Assembly (NCBI GenBank): GCA_903882825.1
Contig: CAIRYL010000168.1
Location: 1-55,069, forward strand
DNA length: 55,069 nucleotides
Source of the DNA: an uncultured Candidatus Peregrinibacteria bacterium
Lineage (GTDB): Bacteria; Patescibacteriota; Gracilibacteria; CAIRYL01
Direction of reading: 5' to 3'
The notes under the pieces: model-generated
Told to the model about the DNA's origin: nothing
What the model saw: the letters and a program-made list of their open reading frames with translations, nothing else
Database searches by the model: none
Part shown: piece after piece, positions 1 to 8,567 of the stretch
Layout of the letters: every line of letters begins with the position of its first letter
Numbering within the stretch: position 1 is the stretch's first letter
Position numbers and translations under genes: made by a program

Positions 1-1232
1 AGATTTCAAACGCTTTATCCATCTGAGGGTCTTTGTCTTTTTCAAAATCTTCCAGTGTTTTTTTTACTTCTGTATCAGGTATAATTTTTTTCTCTGTGAT
101 ATTCACACCATTAGGAGTAAACCACTTGGCAATAGTCATTTTTATTTTTTCTCCATTTTTCCCAACTGGAAAAAACTTTTGTACACTTCCTTTCCCAAAA
201 CTTTTTTCTCCAACAATGGTGGCTCTTTTATGATCTTGAAGCGCACCAGCAAAAATTTCTGCAGAAGAAGCCGTTCCTCCATTTATTAAAATAACAACAG
301 GAAGGTCTGTCATTTTTTTATTCGTGGTTAAATGCACTTCTGTTTGTTTTATTTCGCTTTTGGAATTTCGATATTCCACCGACACGACTTTTTCTTGATG
401 AGGAAGAAATAATGATGCCATTTCAACCGCTTCATCGAGGTATCCTCCCGTATTATACCGAAGATCAATAATAATTCCTTTTGGTTCTTTTAAAATTGCT
501 TCTCGTAAATATTTTTGAAAAAGGTCAGTGGTGTCCGCTGCAAATTGTGAAATAGTGAGGAGCGCCACTCCATTTTTTATTTCAGATTCTACACTTTCAA
601 TGTGGATAGAATCTCTTAAAATATTCATTTCTATAGGACCTTCTCTCCCTTCTCGATATACCGAAAGTTTTACATTGGTCCCCTTTTTCCCTCTAATTTT
701 GGTCACTACTTCCACGAGGGAAAGTTTTTCAACCGATTCTCCATCTACAGCAGAAATCATATCTCTGGGCATAAGACCATTTCGAGCCGCAGGAGTATCT
801 CGTAAAATTTCTTCCACCTCCACCACTCCATCTTTTTTACGAAGAGATGCCCCAATCCCTTCTAAATCACCATTCAAATCTTTAGAAAAATCTTCTGCCT
901 CCTCTGCTGTGAAAAAATCGGTATAAGGATCTCCAACGCTTAAAATAAGACCACGAGCAAGATATTCTGAAATTTTTTGGGAATTAATTTTTTCAGGGTC
1001 AACAAATTCTTTTTTCAGGAGAGAGAGTGTATCTAAAAACGAAGAAGTGTCAATTTCAGCGGGGATTGAAGAAAAAGAAGGTGTGGAAATTGGCGAAGGA
1101 GAAGATGAAATCTCAAGCGATGGAGGAGAAATACTTGGAGGAGCAGATATGTTTGATGATACTGCAAACCCAATAAAAAACCCAAAAATGGGAAGTACAA
1201 AAAGTGATATTTTTTGAAAAGTCTCGGGCATA
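1..1232 (-). CDS. ctpA: S41 family C-terminal processing peptidase, 3' end outside window
   Basis: Periplasmic or surface serine protease that clips C-termini of exported proteins. The reverse strand reads open from ATG at 1232 to the window edge (410 codons), so the C-terminus is missing. Seen in order: N-terminal membrane anchor (about residues 8-28), a Ser/Pro-rich linker (30-60), a PDZ domain (about 120-205, with DGVVEVEEILRDTPAARNGL), and the S41 core. The catalytic dyad is visible: Ser322 in GGTASSAEIF and Lys347 in SFGKGSVQ, 25 residues apart as in E. coli Prc, with the following Gln351. No Shine-Dalgarno precedes the start. Family assignment is firm; the substrate is unknown. Confidence 0.93.
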
Positions 1233-1292
1233 ACACACAAAAAGTATATCTATTGTGTGGAATAGAAATAAAAAAGTCAAAAAAAGAGAATT

Positions 1293-2081
1293 TTAAAAAA
1301 ATGAATAACTTTCTCCATTTTGTGTTTTTACCTCTTCAATCCCGAAATCTCCTAAATGAAATTTTGGATGACGATGGGGGAACGCCTTTTGTGAGAATCC
1401 AATATAAAAGGATGTTCCAGTAAATCCTCCAAGCACGACTTTCCCAAAATTTCCAGAAACGAAAATAATATCATTTTCTCTTCGGTCTATCATTTTTTCA
1501 TCATAATCTCTAAATTTTTGAAGTGTTTTTTCAATAACGGCTTGAAAATCAGGGGGACAAGTATGGTAATGCGATTGTCGAAAATATTTTTCGATACAAA
1601 AAAGTCTTTCGAGTTCGGCAATACGAGATTCTGAAATACCGTTTTCAGCAAGGGGATAGGTATTTATATCCCATTTTTCAACTATTTTTTTTGGAAGAAT
1701 CCCCGCAAAAATCCGTTTTAAAAATTGGAAGATCAGTTGTACATGTCCCCAAATACTGGAGGGAGTAAGTCCGCCTTTAGAAAGTTCATATACAAATGGC
1801 ATTTGATACCATTCTTCCCCCATGGCATGTAAAAATCCTACGGCACAGCCAACCAGCACAAAAATATTAAAAAAACGTAAAGATCCCCCTAATGACCAAA
1901 AAATAACAGCAAAAATAAAAAGTACAAATGCTTGTCGAGCATGAAAAACAATAAATGGACTTTCCCTTCTGGTAATGAGAAGTATAGGGGCGAAAATAAG
2001 CGTATATGCAAACGCGGCAATATCTTTATTATTGGTAGCATCAACCTTTTGTTCTGCAGATACTGGCTCATTTTCACTCAT
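1293..2081 (-). CDS. Tic20/DUF4870-like membrane protein with long C-terminal domain
   Basis: Membrane protein of about 262 residues. I chose ATG 2081 rather than the upstream ATG 2234 because the extra N-terminus is basic low-complexity sequence and a good promoter lies between the two. Three hydrophobic segments (about residues 21-35, 41-65, 68-87) surround FHARQAFVLF, the hallmark of the Tic20/DUF4870 family. The remaining 170 or so residues are soluble, rich in charged residues and Phe/His, and have no counterpart in the usual family members of about 110 residues. The function is unknown; family assignment rests on the FHARQ motif and the topology. Confidence 0.7.
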   Translation of the reverse strand: MSENEPVSAEQKVDATNNKDIAAFAYTLIFAPILLITRRESPFIVFHARQAFVLFIFAVIFWSLGGSLRFFNIFVLVGCAVGFLHAMGEEWYQMPFVYELSKGGLTPSSIWGHVQLIFQFLKRIFAGILPKKIVEKWDINTYPLAENGISESRIAELERLFCIEKYFRQSHYHTCPPDFQAVIEKTLQKFRDYDEKMIDRRENDIIFVSGNFGKVVLGGFTGTSFYIGFSQKAFPHRHPKFHLGDFGIEEVKTQNGESYSFF

Positions 2082-2103
2082 GAGAAAAGAAAAATTTCTT
2101 GTT

Positions 2104-2132
2104 ATTATTACACTTTTTATAGTTTTTTTCAA
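2104..2132 (-). promoter_or_regulatory. Promoter for the Tic20/DUF4870-like gene
   Basis: On the reverse strand: TTGAAA (2132-2127), 17 bp spacer, AATAAT (2109-2104). Predicted start near 2097 gives a leader of about 16 nt ending in a T-rich tract before ATG 2081. It helps decide that start. Confidence 0.5.
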
Positions 2133-2191
2133 GAAAAACTTGACCCTTCTTCTTTTTTCCGAAAAAATACATTGGATTTTTCTATATTTAT

Positions 2192-2377
2192 ATGCCAAGA
2201 GGGAAGAAAAAAAAGGCAGTAGTAGCCCGATCAAAAGACGGGAAAAATATTGTAGCGCACCTCTACATTAATAATTTCCGTCAAAATACTGACAAAATTA
2301 AAGCTCTTCGAAAATACGATCCAAAAACTCGTCAACACGTAGATATCATCATAAAAGACGAGAAACATTCTTCGTAG
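2192..2377 (+). CDS. rpmG: 50S ribosomal protein bL33
   Basis: Large-subunit ribosomal protein located near the E site. The 61-residue product starts with a very basic stretch (MPRGKKKK) and ends with KALRKYDPKTRQHVDIII, which aligns with the conserved C-terminal half of bL33 (KKYDP..RKHV). It contains no cysteines, so it is the zinc-independent form. Length is slightly above the usual 50-55 residues. It is transcribed away from the membrane-protein gene and sits 11 bp before the DUF475 gene, probably in one transcript. Confidence 0.82.
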   Translation: MPRGKKKKAVVARSKDGKNIVAHLYINNFRQNTDKIKALRKYDPKTRQHVDIIIKDEKHSS

Positions 2378-2388
2378 ATTCATTCTTC

Positions 2389-3318
2389 ATGATTCTCTCT
2401 ATTCTTCTTACAGTCTTTGGACTTTGTCTTTTTGAAATTATTTCTAGTATTGATAACGCCATTATTAATGCAGAAGTGCTTTCTACTATGGGGCAAAAAG
2501 CGAGAAGATTTTTTTTAGTATGGGGAATTCTTATTGCTGTATTTTTGGTTCGAGGGCTTCTCCCATGGCTTATTGTTTGGGTAGTAAATCCTTCTTTAGG
2601 ATTTTTGGGATCACTCACCGCTACCTTTAGTGGAGACATCGCCGCACACGAATCTATTGAAAAATCTGCTCCTATTTTGCTTTGTGGAGGAGGAATTTTT
2701 TTAGTATTTCTTTTTTTTCATTGGCTTTTTTTAGAAGAAAAACACTATGGGCTCCCTCATGAAAAATTTTTCATGAAACATGGAGTTTGGTTTTTTGCAG
2801 TCGTATCTATTATTCTCACGAGTGTTATTTGGATTACCATTCATACGAATCCTATTATTGCTTTTGGTGCAGCAATAGGATCAAGCGCTTTTTTTATTAC
2901 CCATGGATTTAAACAAAATGCAGAAGAAAAAGAGAAGGAATTAAAGGATTCCAAACTTTCAGATATGAGTAAAATTTTTTATCTTGAAATTATTGATACC
3001 ACTTTTTCTATTGATGGGGTTATTGGAGCATTTGCATTTACCCTTTCTGTGCCACTTATTCTTCTAGGAAATGGTATTGGGGCAATAGTGGTACGACAAA
3101 TAACCATTGGGAATATTGACCGAATTAAAAAATATATCTATCTGAAAAACGGAGCAATGTATTCCATATTTTTCCTCGGATCATTTATGCTTTTTGAAAG
3201 TCTTGGAGGACATATCCCGAAATGGGCATCTCCTGTAATTACCGTGGTATGTGTGTTATTTTTCTTTTTAAAATCAAAAAAAGCACTCGAAGCAACTGAA
3301 AAATCATGTATGAGTTGA
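2389..3318 (+). CDS. DUF475/TerC-like integral membrane protein
   Basis: Polytopic inner-membrane protein of 309 residues with about eight to nine hydrophobic segments. Two family signatures are visible: SSIDNAIINAEVL near residue 20 and EIIDTTFSIDGVIGAFAFT near 200, each carrying acidic residues inside a membrane helix, as in the DUF475/TerC superfamily. Members have been linked to metal or tellurite resistance and to metal export, but nothing here fixes a substrate. The gene follows rpmG by 11 bp, ends in TGA and overlaps the convergent nth gene by 15 bp. Confidence 0.85.
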   Translation: MILSILLTVFGLCLFEIISSIDNAIINAEVLSTMGQKARRFFLVWGILIAVFLVRGLLPWLIVWVVNPSLGFLGSLTATFSGDIAAHESIEKSAPILLCGGGIFLVFLFFHWLFLEEKHYGLPHEKFFMKHGVWFFAVVSIILTSVIWITIHTNPIIAFGAAIGSSAFFITHGFKQNAEEKEKELKDSKLSDMSKIFYLEIIDTTFSIDGVIGAFAFTLSVPLILLGNGIGAIVVRQITIGNIDRIKKYIYLKNGAMYSIFFLGSFMLFESLGGHIPKWASPVITVVCVLFFFLKSKKALEATEKSCMS

Positions 3319-3948
3319 TTCCAGAACTCTTTTCTGTAATTCTTCAAACGCTTCGCAGGGGGAATGAGGAATTTTTCGCGCAGTAAGAACGTTTCGTCCA
3401 TATACAATAATTCGTAAATGAAGAGGAAGCCATTCAGATTCTGGAAAAAGTTTTTGAAGATCTTCTTCTATTTTTGAAGGATCGCTATGAGAGGTAAACC
3501 CAAAGGCGCGTGTTACTCGTGCTACATGGGTATCTACTGGGAAAGCCGGTTCATAACCTTTTTGAACCGTATATACTCCAGACGTTTTATTTCCTACTCC
3601 TGGAAGTGTTATCAGCTCTTTCCTGGTTTTTGGAACATTTCCTTCAAATTTTTCACATAATAATTTTGCCATTTCAAAAATATGTTTTGCCTTTGTGGGT
3701 CCATAATTTACAGATTTGATGTATTCGTAAAGCCCTTCTTTTCCCATTTTTACGGCATCTTCCGGATTTTTTATAAAACGAAAAAGTGATTTTGTAGCTT
3801 TATTCACTCCAATATCTGTCATTTGAGCAGAAAGAACAATAGAACACAGAAATTGAAAATCAGTTTCTCCTTCTAAAAAACGGTCTACCGTAGGATACAA
3901 CGTACGCAATGCACGAGAAAAAAATTTTGGAGTGTATTTTTTAATCAT
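3304..3948 (-). CDS. nth: Endonuclease III-type DNA glycosylase/AP lyase without Fe-S cysteines
   Basis: Base-excision repair enzyme that removes oxidised pyrimidines and nicks abasic sites. The 214-residue product has the helix-hairpin-helix LPGVGNKTSG with the catalytic lysine at 121 and the catalytic aspartate at 139 in FPVDTHVARV; both match E. coli Lys120 and Asp138. LSAQMTD near residue 40 is also typical. The C-terminus normally carries four cysteines (C-X6-C-X2-C-X5-C) holding a 4Fe-4S cluster; here only one remains (HSPC), so the cluster is almost certainly absent. Ends overlapping the DUF475 gene tail to tail. Confidence 0.92.
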   Translation of the reverse strand: MIKKYTPKFFSRALRTLYPTVDRFLEGETDFQFLCSIVLSAQMTDIGVNKATKSLFRFIKNPEDAVKMGKEGLYEYIKSVNYGPTKAKHIFEMAKLLCEKFEGNVPKTRKELITLPGVGNKTSGVYTVQKGYEPAFPVDTHVARVTRAFGFTSHSDPSKIEEDLQKLFPESEWLPLHLRIIVYGRNVLTARKIPHSPCEAFEELQKRVLESTHT

Positions 3949-3957
3949 TTTCAGAAG

Positions 3958-3986
3958 ATGACAAAGTGTTTCCCATTCTTTATACT
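3958..3986 (+). promoter_or_regulatory. Promoter for argF
   Basis: ATGACA (3958-3963), 17 bp, TATACT (3981-3986). The predicted start, about 3993, coincides with the upstream in-frame ATG at 3992, so translation more likely begins at ATG 4016 after a T-rich leader of about 23 nt. Confidence 0.55.
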
Positions 3987-4015
3987 ACCGAATGTATGAT
4001 TTTCTTTTCAATGTT

Positions 4016-4945
4016 ATGAACCACTTTCTGGATATCACCGATTTGGAACCAGCAGAACTTTTACATCTTTTAAAAAGAGCAGAAGTTTTTCGAAAAAAAA
4101 GAAAATCTGAAGAACTGTATAACCCCATTTTACAGGGGAAAAATATGGCAATGTTTTTTGAAAAGCCATCTTTACGCACAAAAGTGAGCTTTGAATGTGC
4201 TGTAAATATGCTCGGGGGAAACGCTATTTTTATTGATGGAAGAGAAGTTTCGGGAACTCGAGAAACACTTTCGGATATTACCCATAATTTAGAGCGTTTT
4301 TGTGATGGAATTTTTGCTCGCGTTTTTTTGCATTCCGATTTAGAAAAAATGAAATCAATTTCTCGTGTTCCTATTATAAATGCGCTTTCGGATAGCGCAC
4401 ATCCAATGCAAGCACTCGCAGATTTGCAAACCATGTATTGGCATTTTGGAGAAGATTTTCGATCGCAAAAAGTCGCATTTATAGGAGATGGATGTAATGT
4501 TTCTACCAGTTTAGCAGAAGGATGTGCACTCCTGGGAATGCATTTTACCATTGCGACTCCTCCTGGATACGAAATTCCTCAAAAACAGTGGCATACCATT
4601 GTAGAAATTGCGGAAAAAAATGGAGGAAGTGTTTCAAAAACCTCTATCCCACAGGAAGCAATTGCCGAAGCGAATGTGGTGGTTACTGATACATGGGTTT
4701 CTATGGGACTGGAAGCAGAACGAACGCAAAGGCTTTTAGATTTTTCAGGATTTACCGTTACAAAAGAGCTTTTTTCTCAAGCCCATACCAATGCTATTTT
4801 TTTACATTGTTTGCCTGCATACCGAGAAATAGAAGTATCAAGCGATGTTATAGACAGCACCGCATCAAAAGTATTTGAAGAGGCAGAATGCCGAATGTAC
4901 ACCGCAACGGCGGTTTTAGAATATTTTTTTAATAATAAAAATTAA
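4016..4945 (+). CDS. argF: Ornithine carbamoyltransferase
   Basis: Cytosolic enzyme making citrulline from ornithine and carbamoyl phosphate in arginine synthesis. With ATG 4016 the product is 309 residues, the family norm, and begins MNHFLDITDL as homologues do. Carbamoyl-phosphate site FEKPSLRTKVSFE (SLRTK at 52-56), HPMQALADLQT near 129, the ornithine-binding DTWVSMG motif and HCLP near the C-terminus are all present. The SxRTR motif ends in Lys rather than Arg, a conservative change. The gene is alone; argJ lies 11.7 kb away, and the rest of the pathway is not in the window. Confidence 0.93.
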   Translation: MNHFLDITDLEPAELLHLLKRAEVFRKKRKSEELYNPILQGKNMAMFFEKPSLRTKVSFECAVNMLGGNAIFIDGREVSGTRETLSDITHNLERFCDGIFARVFLHSDLEKMKSISRVPIINALSDSAHPMQALADLQTMYWHFGEDFRSQKVAFIGDGCNVSTSLAEGCALLGMHFTIATPPGYEIPQKQWHTIVEIAEKNGGSVSKTSIPQEAIAEANVVVTDTWVSMGLEAERTQRLLDFSGFTVTKELFSQAHTNAIFLHCLPAYREIEVSSDVIDSTASKVFEEAECRMYTATAVLEYFFNNKN

Positions 4946-5011
4946 GAAAAAATGGGATTTTTATAAAATTTCAGGAATAATAGAGAACGAAATAATTTTT
5001 CACATTTCTGT

Positions 5012-5416
5012 ATGTCGGATAGTTCCAACCCTTCGGTAACCTCTTCTTCCGGAAATCCTGCAGTGGTGATTCCAGACGAAACACAAAAAAAATTCCCAGA
5101 CTTGGTAGTTCTTATTTTGGAAAGCCAATCAATGAATGACCAAGAACGGAATTATTGGCTTCAAGTTCTTCCCGTGATGACAGAAGACCAAGTAAAAGAA
5201 TTACGAGATATTTTAGAAACAGAAAAACGAAAATTAGCAGAAATTGATAAAAAATATGCAACACCTGCTGGCGCTACACCACAAATTTCGGCAGAAGAAT
5301 TAGCGCGTATAGAAATAGAAAAACGAAAAAAAGCAGAAGAACTCCGAAAGGCAGAAGAAAATGCTCGAGCAGAAGAAAATCCTGAATCTATATTGGCATC
5401 ACTGAATGATTTATAA
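5012..5416 (+). CDS. Small coiled-coil protein of unknown function
   Basis: I do not recognise a family. The 134-residue product has a Ser/Thr/Pro-rich N-terminus (1-25), a compact region with QSMNDQERNYWLQVLP (about 39-54), then a long Lys/Glu/Ala-rich stretch (about 60-125) that reads as a charged helix or coiled coil. There is no signal peptide or membrane segment. It precedes the VF530-like gene by 8 bp, so the two are probably co-transcribed. Codon use matches the neighbours. Confidence 0.7.
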   Translation: MSDSSNPSVTSSSGNPAVVIPDETQKKFPDLVVLILESQSMNDQERNYWLQVLPVMTEDQVKELRDILETEKRKLAEIDKKYATPAGATPQISAEELARIEIEKRKKAEELRKAEENARAEENPESILASLNDL

Positions 5417-5424
5417 AAAATATT

Positions 5425-5688
5425 ATGTCTTCTCAGCCTCAAAACCCTCTTTACCAAGTAAAACTTCAAAAAATTCTAGAAGATTTAGTCCAACAATATG
5501 GATGGGAAAACCTTGCTCAACAAGTAAAAATCAGGTGTTTTATATATAATCCCAGTATTTGTTCTAGTCTTCAATTTTTAAGAAAAACGAAATGGGCACG
5601 AGAAAAAGTAGAAAATATATGGATACAAAATAAAAATTTTAAAATGAGGCAGTCTGTGGATAACAAAGAAGTTTTATCTGCTCCGTAA
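5425..5688 (+). CDS. VF530/DUF2132 family DNA-binding protein
   Basis: Small basic protein of 87 residues. NPLYQVKLQKILEDLV, QYGWENLAQQVKIRCF, NPSICSSLQFLRKT and WAREKVE follow the VF530 (DUF2132) pattern almost word for word. A solution structure exists for this family and it is regarded as a DNA-binding domain, but the cellular role is unknown. The last 20 residues (after WIQNKNFK) extend past the family domain. It lies 8 bp after the coiled-coil gene and converges on miaB. Confidence 0.85.
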   Translation: MSSQPQNPLYQVKLQKILEDLVQQYGWENLAQQVKIRCFIYNPSICSSLQFLRKTKWAREKVENIWIQNKNFKMRQSVDNKEVLSAP

Positions 5689-5714
5689 AAAAATGCCTTT
5701 TTCTCCATCATTTT

Positions 5715-7064
5715 TTAAACGATTTCTTCACCCATCACGCTCCAAACGTCCGATCCTGTAATTTTTACAGGAATAATTTTCCCAACACAGGAAGTAGGGA
5801 TTTTTTGGAATGTGGAGGAATGAAGAGAAAATACACATGTTCTGCCCGTATGTGTTTTTCCTTTCGCCATTCCGTTTTCTACTTCTTCTACTAAAACCGC
5901 TTCTATATCACCAATAATACGCTTATTTTCATTTTGAGAAGTTTCTTTGAGTTTTTCATTTAAAACATCGTATCGTCGTTTTTTTTCTGGCAATAAAACA
6001 TCATCTTTTAGTTTTGATTCGGCAAAAGTTCCTTTCCGAGATGAATATTTAGAAATATACGCCACTAAAAATTGTTCTTCTTCAAATAATTTTATGGTTT
6101 TTTGGAAATCCTCTTCGGTTTCTCCACAAAATCCTACAATAATATCGGTGGTAATGGTTATTTCTGGCATGAGCTCTCGTGCTTTTGTGGTTATTTTTTT
6201 AAAAGTATCAATGCGATGTTCCCGTCCCATCGTTCGTAAAATTCGAGAAGATCCACTTTGAACCGGTAAATGAAGAGTACGAGCAATGTTTTTATATTTT
6301 GCCATGACTTCTAAAACATCATCTCCCATGTGTCGGGGATGTGGAGATGTAAACTTTAAGCGCTGTAATCCAGGAATTTGTGCTACTTTTTCTAATAATG
6401 TTGCAAAATCTGTTTGACGTTGCAGTGGAACACGCACCGAATCATCTACAAAATAAGCGTTTACGTTTTGTCCCACCAGAGTAATTTCTACAACACCTTC
6501 CAAAACATGACGTTCACATTCGGCTAAAATATCTTCAAATGGACGTGAACGTTCACGTCCACGCGTAAAAGGAACAATGCAATAGGTACAAAACTTGTCA
6601 CATCCTGTCATAATGGGTACAAACGCACGATATTTTTCTGTACGTTTTGGCGTAATATTCAAGTAATCAAGCTCATCTATGGGAAGTTCTGGTTGAGTAA
6701 GCGTGGGATCAAAACTTTTTAAAAGTTCTGGTAATTTCAGAATATCTTCAATTCGGAATACGAGATCTATTTTTTTATATTTTTTCAGGAGAGGATCTTT
6801 TATTTCAGACGATTGGAGAGAAGAATTTTTGACCATACATCCAGTAAGCCCCACTATTTTTCCCATTTTTTTTGCATTATGCACAAATCCATGTACCCGA
6901 TCTTCGGCATGTTGTTTAATAGAACACGTGTTTAATAACACTACATCTGTATTTTCTACCATTTCTGTTTTTTCCATGCCAATACTTTCTAAAATGGTTT
7001 CAATACGTTCGGAATCGGAGGAATTCATGGCACACCCAAATGTTTTTAAAAAATAACGACGCAT
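5715..7064 (-). CDS. miaB: tRNA-2-methylthio-N6-(dimethylallyl)adenosine synthase
   Basis: Radical-SAM methylthiotransferase modifying A37 of tRNAs that read UNN codons. The 449-residue product shows all three parts: the N-terminal methylthiotransferase domain with cluster cysteines 11, 47 and 76; the radical-SAM CDKFCTYC motif (Cys155, 159, 162); and a C-terminal TRAM-like domain from about 385. VGQNVNAY and LHLPVQSGSSRILR are typical of MiaB rather than MtaB or RimO. The ATG is preceded by a T-rich tract, not a Shine-Dalgarno. The partner gene miaA is not in the window. Confidence 0.94.
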   Translation of the reverse strand: MRRYFLKTFGCAMNSSDSERIETILESIGMEKTEMVENTDVVLLNTCSIKQHAEDRVHGFVHNAKKMGKIVGLTGCMVKNSSLQSSEIKDPLLKKYKKIDLVFRIEDILKLPELLKSFDPTLTQPELPIDELDYLNITPKRTEKYRAFVPIMTGCDKFCTYCIVPFTRGRERSRPFEDILAECERHVLEGVVEITLVGQNVNAYFVDDSVRVPLQRQTDFATLLEKVAQIPGLQRLKFTSPHPRHMGDDVLEVMAKYKNIARTLHLPVQSGSSRILRTMGREHRIDTFKKITTKARELMPEITITTDIIVGFCGETEEDFQKTIKLFEEEQFLVAYISKYSSRKGTFAESKLKDDVLLPEKKRRYDVLNEKLKETSQNENKRIIGDIEAVLVEEVENGMAKGKTHTGRTCVFSLHSSTFQKIPTSCVGKIIPVKITGSDVWSVMGEEIV

Positions 7065-7127
7065 AAGAAAAAAAGATACAAGGCAAAAAATAGGGTACCC
7101 AAAAAATACACAACGGGCAAAAAAATA

Positions 7128-7156
7128 TTGACAAATAATAATAAAATAAGTAAAGT
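7128..7156 (+). promoter_or_regulatory. Promoter for the unknown gene at 7178
   Basis: Perfect TTGACA (7128-7133), 17 bp A/T spacer, TAAAGT (7151-7156). Predicted leader is about 15 nt to ATG 7178, including a run of T then A. Confidence 0.5.
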
Positions 7157-7177
7157 TGCTTCCTTTTTTTTAAAAAA

Positions 7178-8065
7178 ATGAATGCAACAGAAGAAGCAAA
7201 AGCAAATGAACCAATCTCTCAATTACAACAGGAAGTTCATATAATAGGGAGTATGTTCGGAAACGGTATCTCTGGACTTGGGAGTAAGAAAACTGAGCAT
7301 CAAATAAAGGGATTAGAAAATTTTTTATCCATCTGTGGGATAGTAAACGGTGGATTTCCAGCAGCCCTCGTATTAGCAGAGAATGGTAGTAATCCCAGGG
7401 CACCTCACTTACAAAAAACACAAAAATTTCACCTCGCAATACAGCAAGTATTGGGTGAAATATTAGGTAATGATATTAATCAGAAGTTAATAGAAACTGC
7501 ACAGGAACATCTTACAAAGCTTCAAGGCCCCGATCAGTCCGAGCGACAATCGGAGACTCTAGCTGCTTTACAACAGGAAATAATGTCCAAAATTTTAAAA
7601 GTATGGAGGCCAAATGACGTATTATTAGAAGCAAAATTTTTAAAAAAAGTAGAAGACAAAGCAGAAGAAATAAGAAGAAAAGAGTTTGAAACCCTTGCTC
7701 ATACAGTGCGAAGTAAAATAATTGGATATGATTCGATGGCTAATAGGCAAGAAGAAGCCGGTAAAGAGAAGATTTTCGTACACTTACGAAATTTTTTGGA
7801 TACAAATCAAACTTTAAATGTAGAAGGACAATGTGAGAATTCGCCTTGGGTATTAAACGAAGGTTTTTGCCCAGAAATACTTGAGTATTTACACAAAATT
7901 CGCACGAAATACGGGCATCTTTTCACCATTGTTTCAAAACCTGCAGAACAACTCACAGAAGAAAATTTTATAGCAATAGCAACAGAAGGAAAAAAGTTTT
8001 TAGAGGAAATAAATAGTGATTGGAAAATAATAAATGAAGAAGCACCAAGACAAGAAAAAATTTAA
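7178..8065 (+). CDS. Unknown 295-residue soluble protein
   Basis: Not recognised. The product looks soluble and mainly helical, with no signal peptide or membrane segment. Glu, Lys and Gln are abundant, e.g. LLEAKFLKKVEDKAEEIRRK near 155. Two Gly-rich patches near the N-terminus (GSMFGNGISGLGSK, about 24-37, and ICGIVNGGFPAAL, about 52-64) break the helical pattern. A good promoter stands directly upstream, and a second unknown gene follows after 64 bp in the same direction, so the two may act together. Arginine codons are mixed AGA/CGN, with no clear sign of recent transfer. Confidence 0.72.
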   Translation: MNATEEAKANEPISQLQQEVHIIGSMFGNGISGLGSKKTEHQIKGLENFLSICGIVNGGFPAALVLAENGSNPRAPHLQKTQKFHLAIQQVLGEILGNDINQKLIETAQEHLTKLQGPDQSERQSETLAALQQEIMSKILKVWRPNDVLLEAKFLKKVEDKAEEIRRKEFETLAHTVRSKIIGYDSMANRQEEAGKEKIFVHLRNFLDTNQTLNVEGQCENSPWVLNEGFCPEILEYLHKIRTKYGHLFTIVSKPAEQLTEENFIAIATEGKKFLEEINSDWKIINEEAPRQEKI

Positions 8066-8129
8066 AATGCCCTAAAAAATGAAGTTAAGGATATCCACAA
8101 AAGCGCCATACTTCTTTTACCGATAAAAT

Positions 8130-8567
8130 ATGCAGGAATTCCCGCAATCCATCGCAAAAGAACAAGCCACTACAGAAAGAAGAATGGTCTCGTGGGATTT
8201 AGTGGATGCTTTTTCCGATATTTTAGATTTATCAACAACCGACGCAGATACCAAAAGAAAAGAAGCGATACACAGTACACGTAAAAAAATAAATGCGCTG
8301 TTTCCTTTTTTTCTATCACAGAATCCTGAAACAACGTTTCTTTCTTATTTTCATCCCGTAATAGAAAAACATTTTTATAAAATTCTTCTTAAAAATACTA
8401 AGCTTTTCCGTTTTATTTACGAAGATAATTTTTCTCAACCAAGAATACAAGAGCTTCAAGCCGTCATTCAAAATTTTTTAGAAGAATGGGACGATCCTAA
8501 CCTTTTTATACAAATGGAAAGAGAAATACGTGCAAGTCTTACTCAAATCGTACTAAAGCCTCAGTAA
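8130..8567 (+). CDS. Unknown 145-residue soluble protein
   Basis: Not recognised. A 145-residue product with alternating aromatic and charged segments (INALFPFFLSQNPETTFLSY, NFLEEWDDPNLFIQM), probably helical and cytosolic. It lies 64 bp after the larger unknown gene on the same strand, with no separate promoter that I can see. Its last 29 bp overlap the convergent purC gene. Reading-frame length and codon style support a real gene, but no motif suggests a role. Confidence 0.65.
   Translation: MQEFPQSIAKEQATTERRMVSWDLVDAFSDILDLSTTDADTKRKEAIHSTRKKINALFPFFLSQNPETTFLSYFHPVIEKHFYKILLKNTKLFRFIYEDNFSQPRIQELQAVIQNFLEEWDDPNLFIQMEREIRASLTQIVLKPQ

Noticed and set aside
528..926. Plus-strand frame of 132 codons
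   Set aside because: It lies antisense to the S41 protease, whose PDZ and catalytic motifs read clearly on the other strand.
1033..1236. Minus-strand 67-codon frame
   Set aside because: It is out of frame with the S41 protease, whose N-terminal anchor covers the same DNA.
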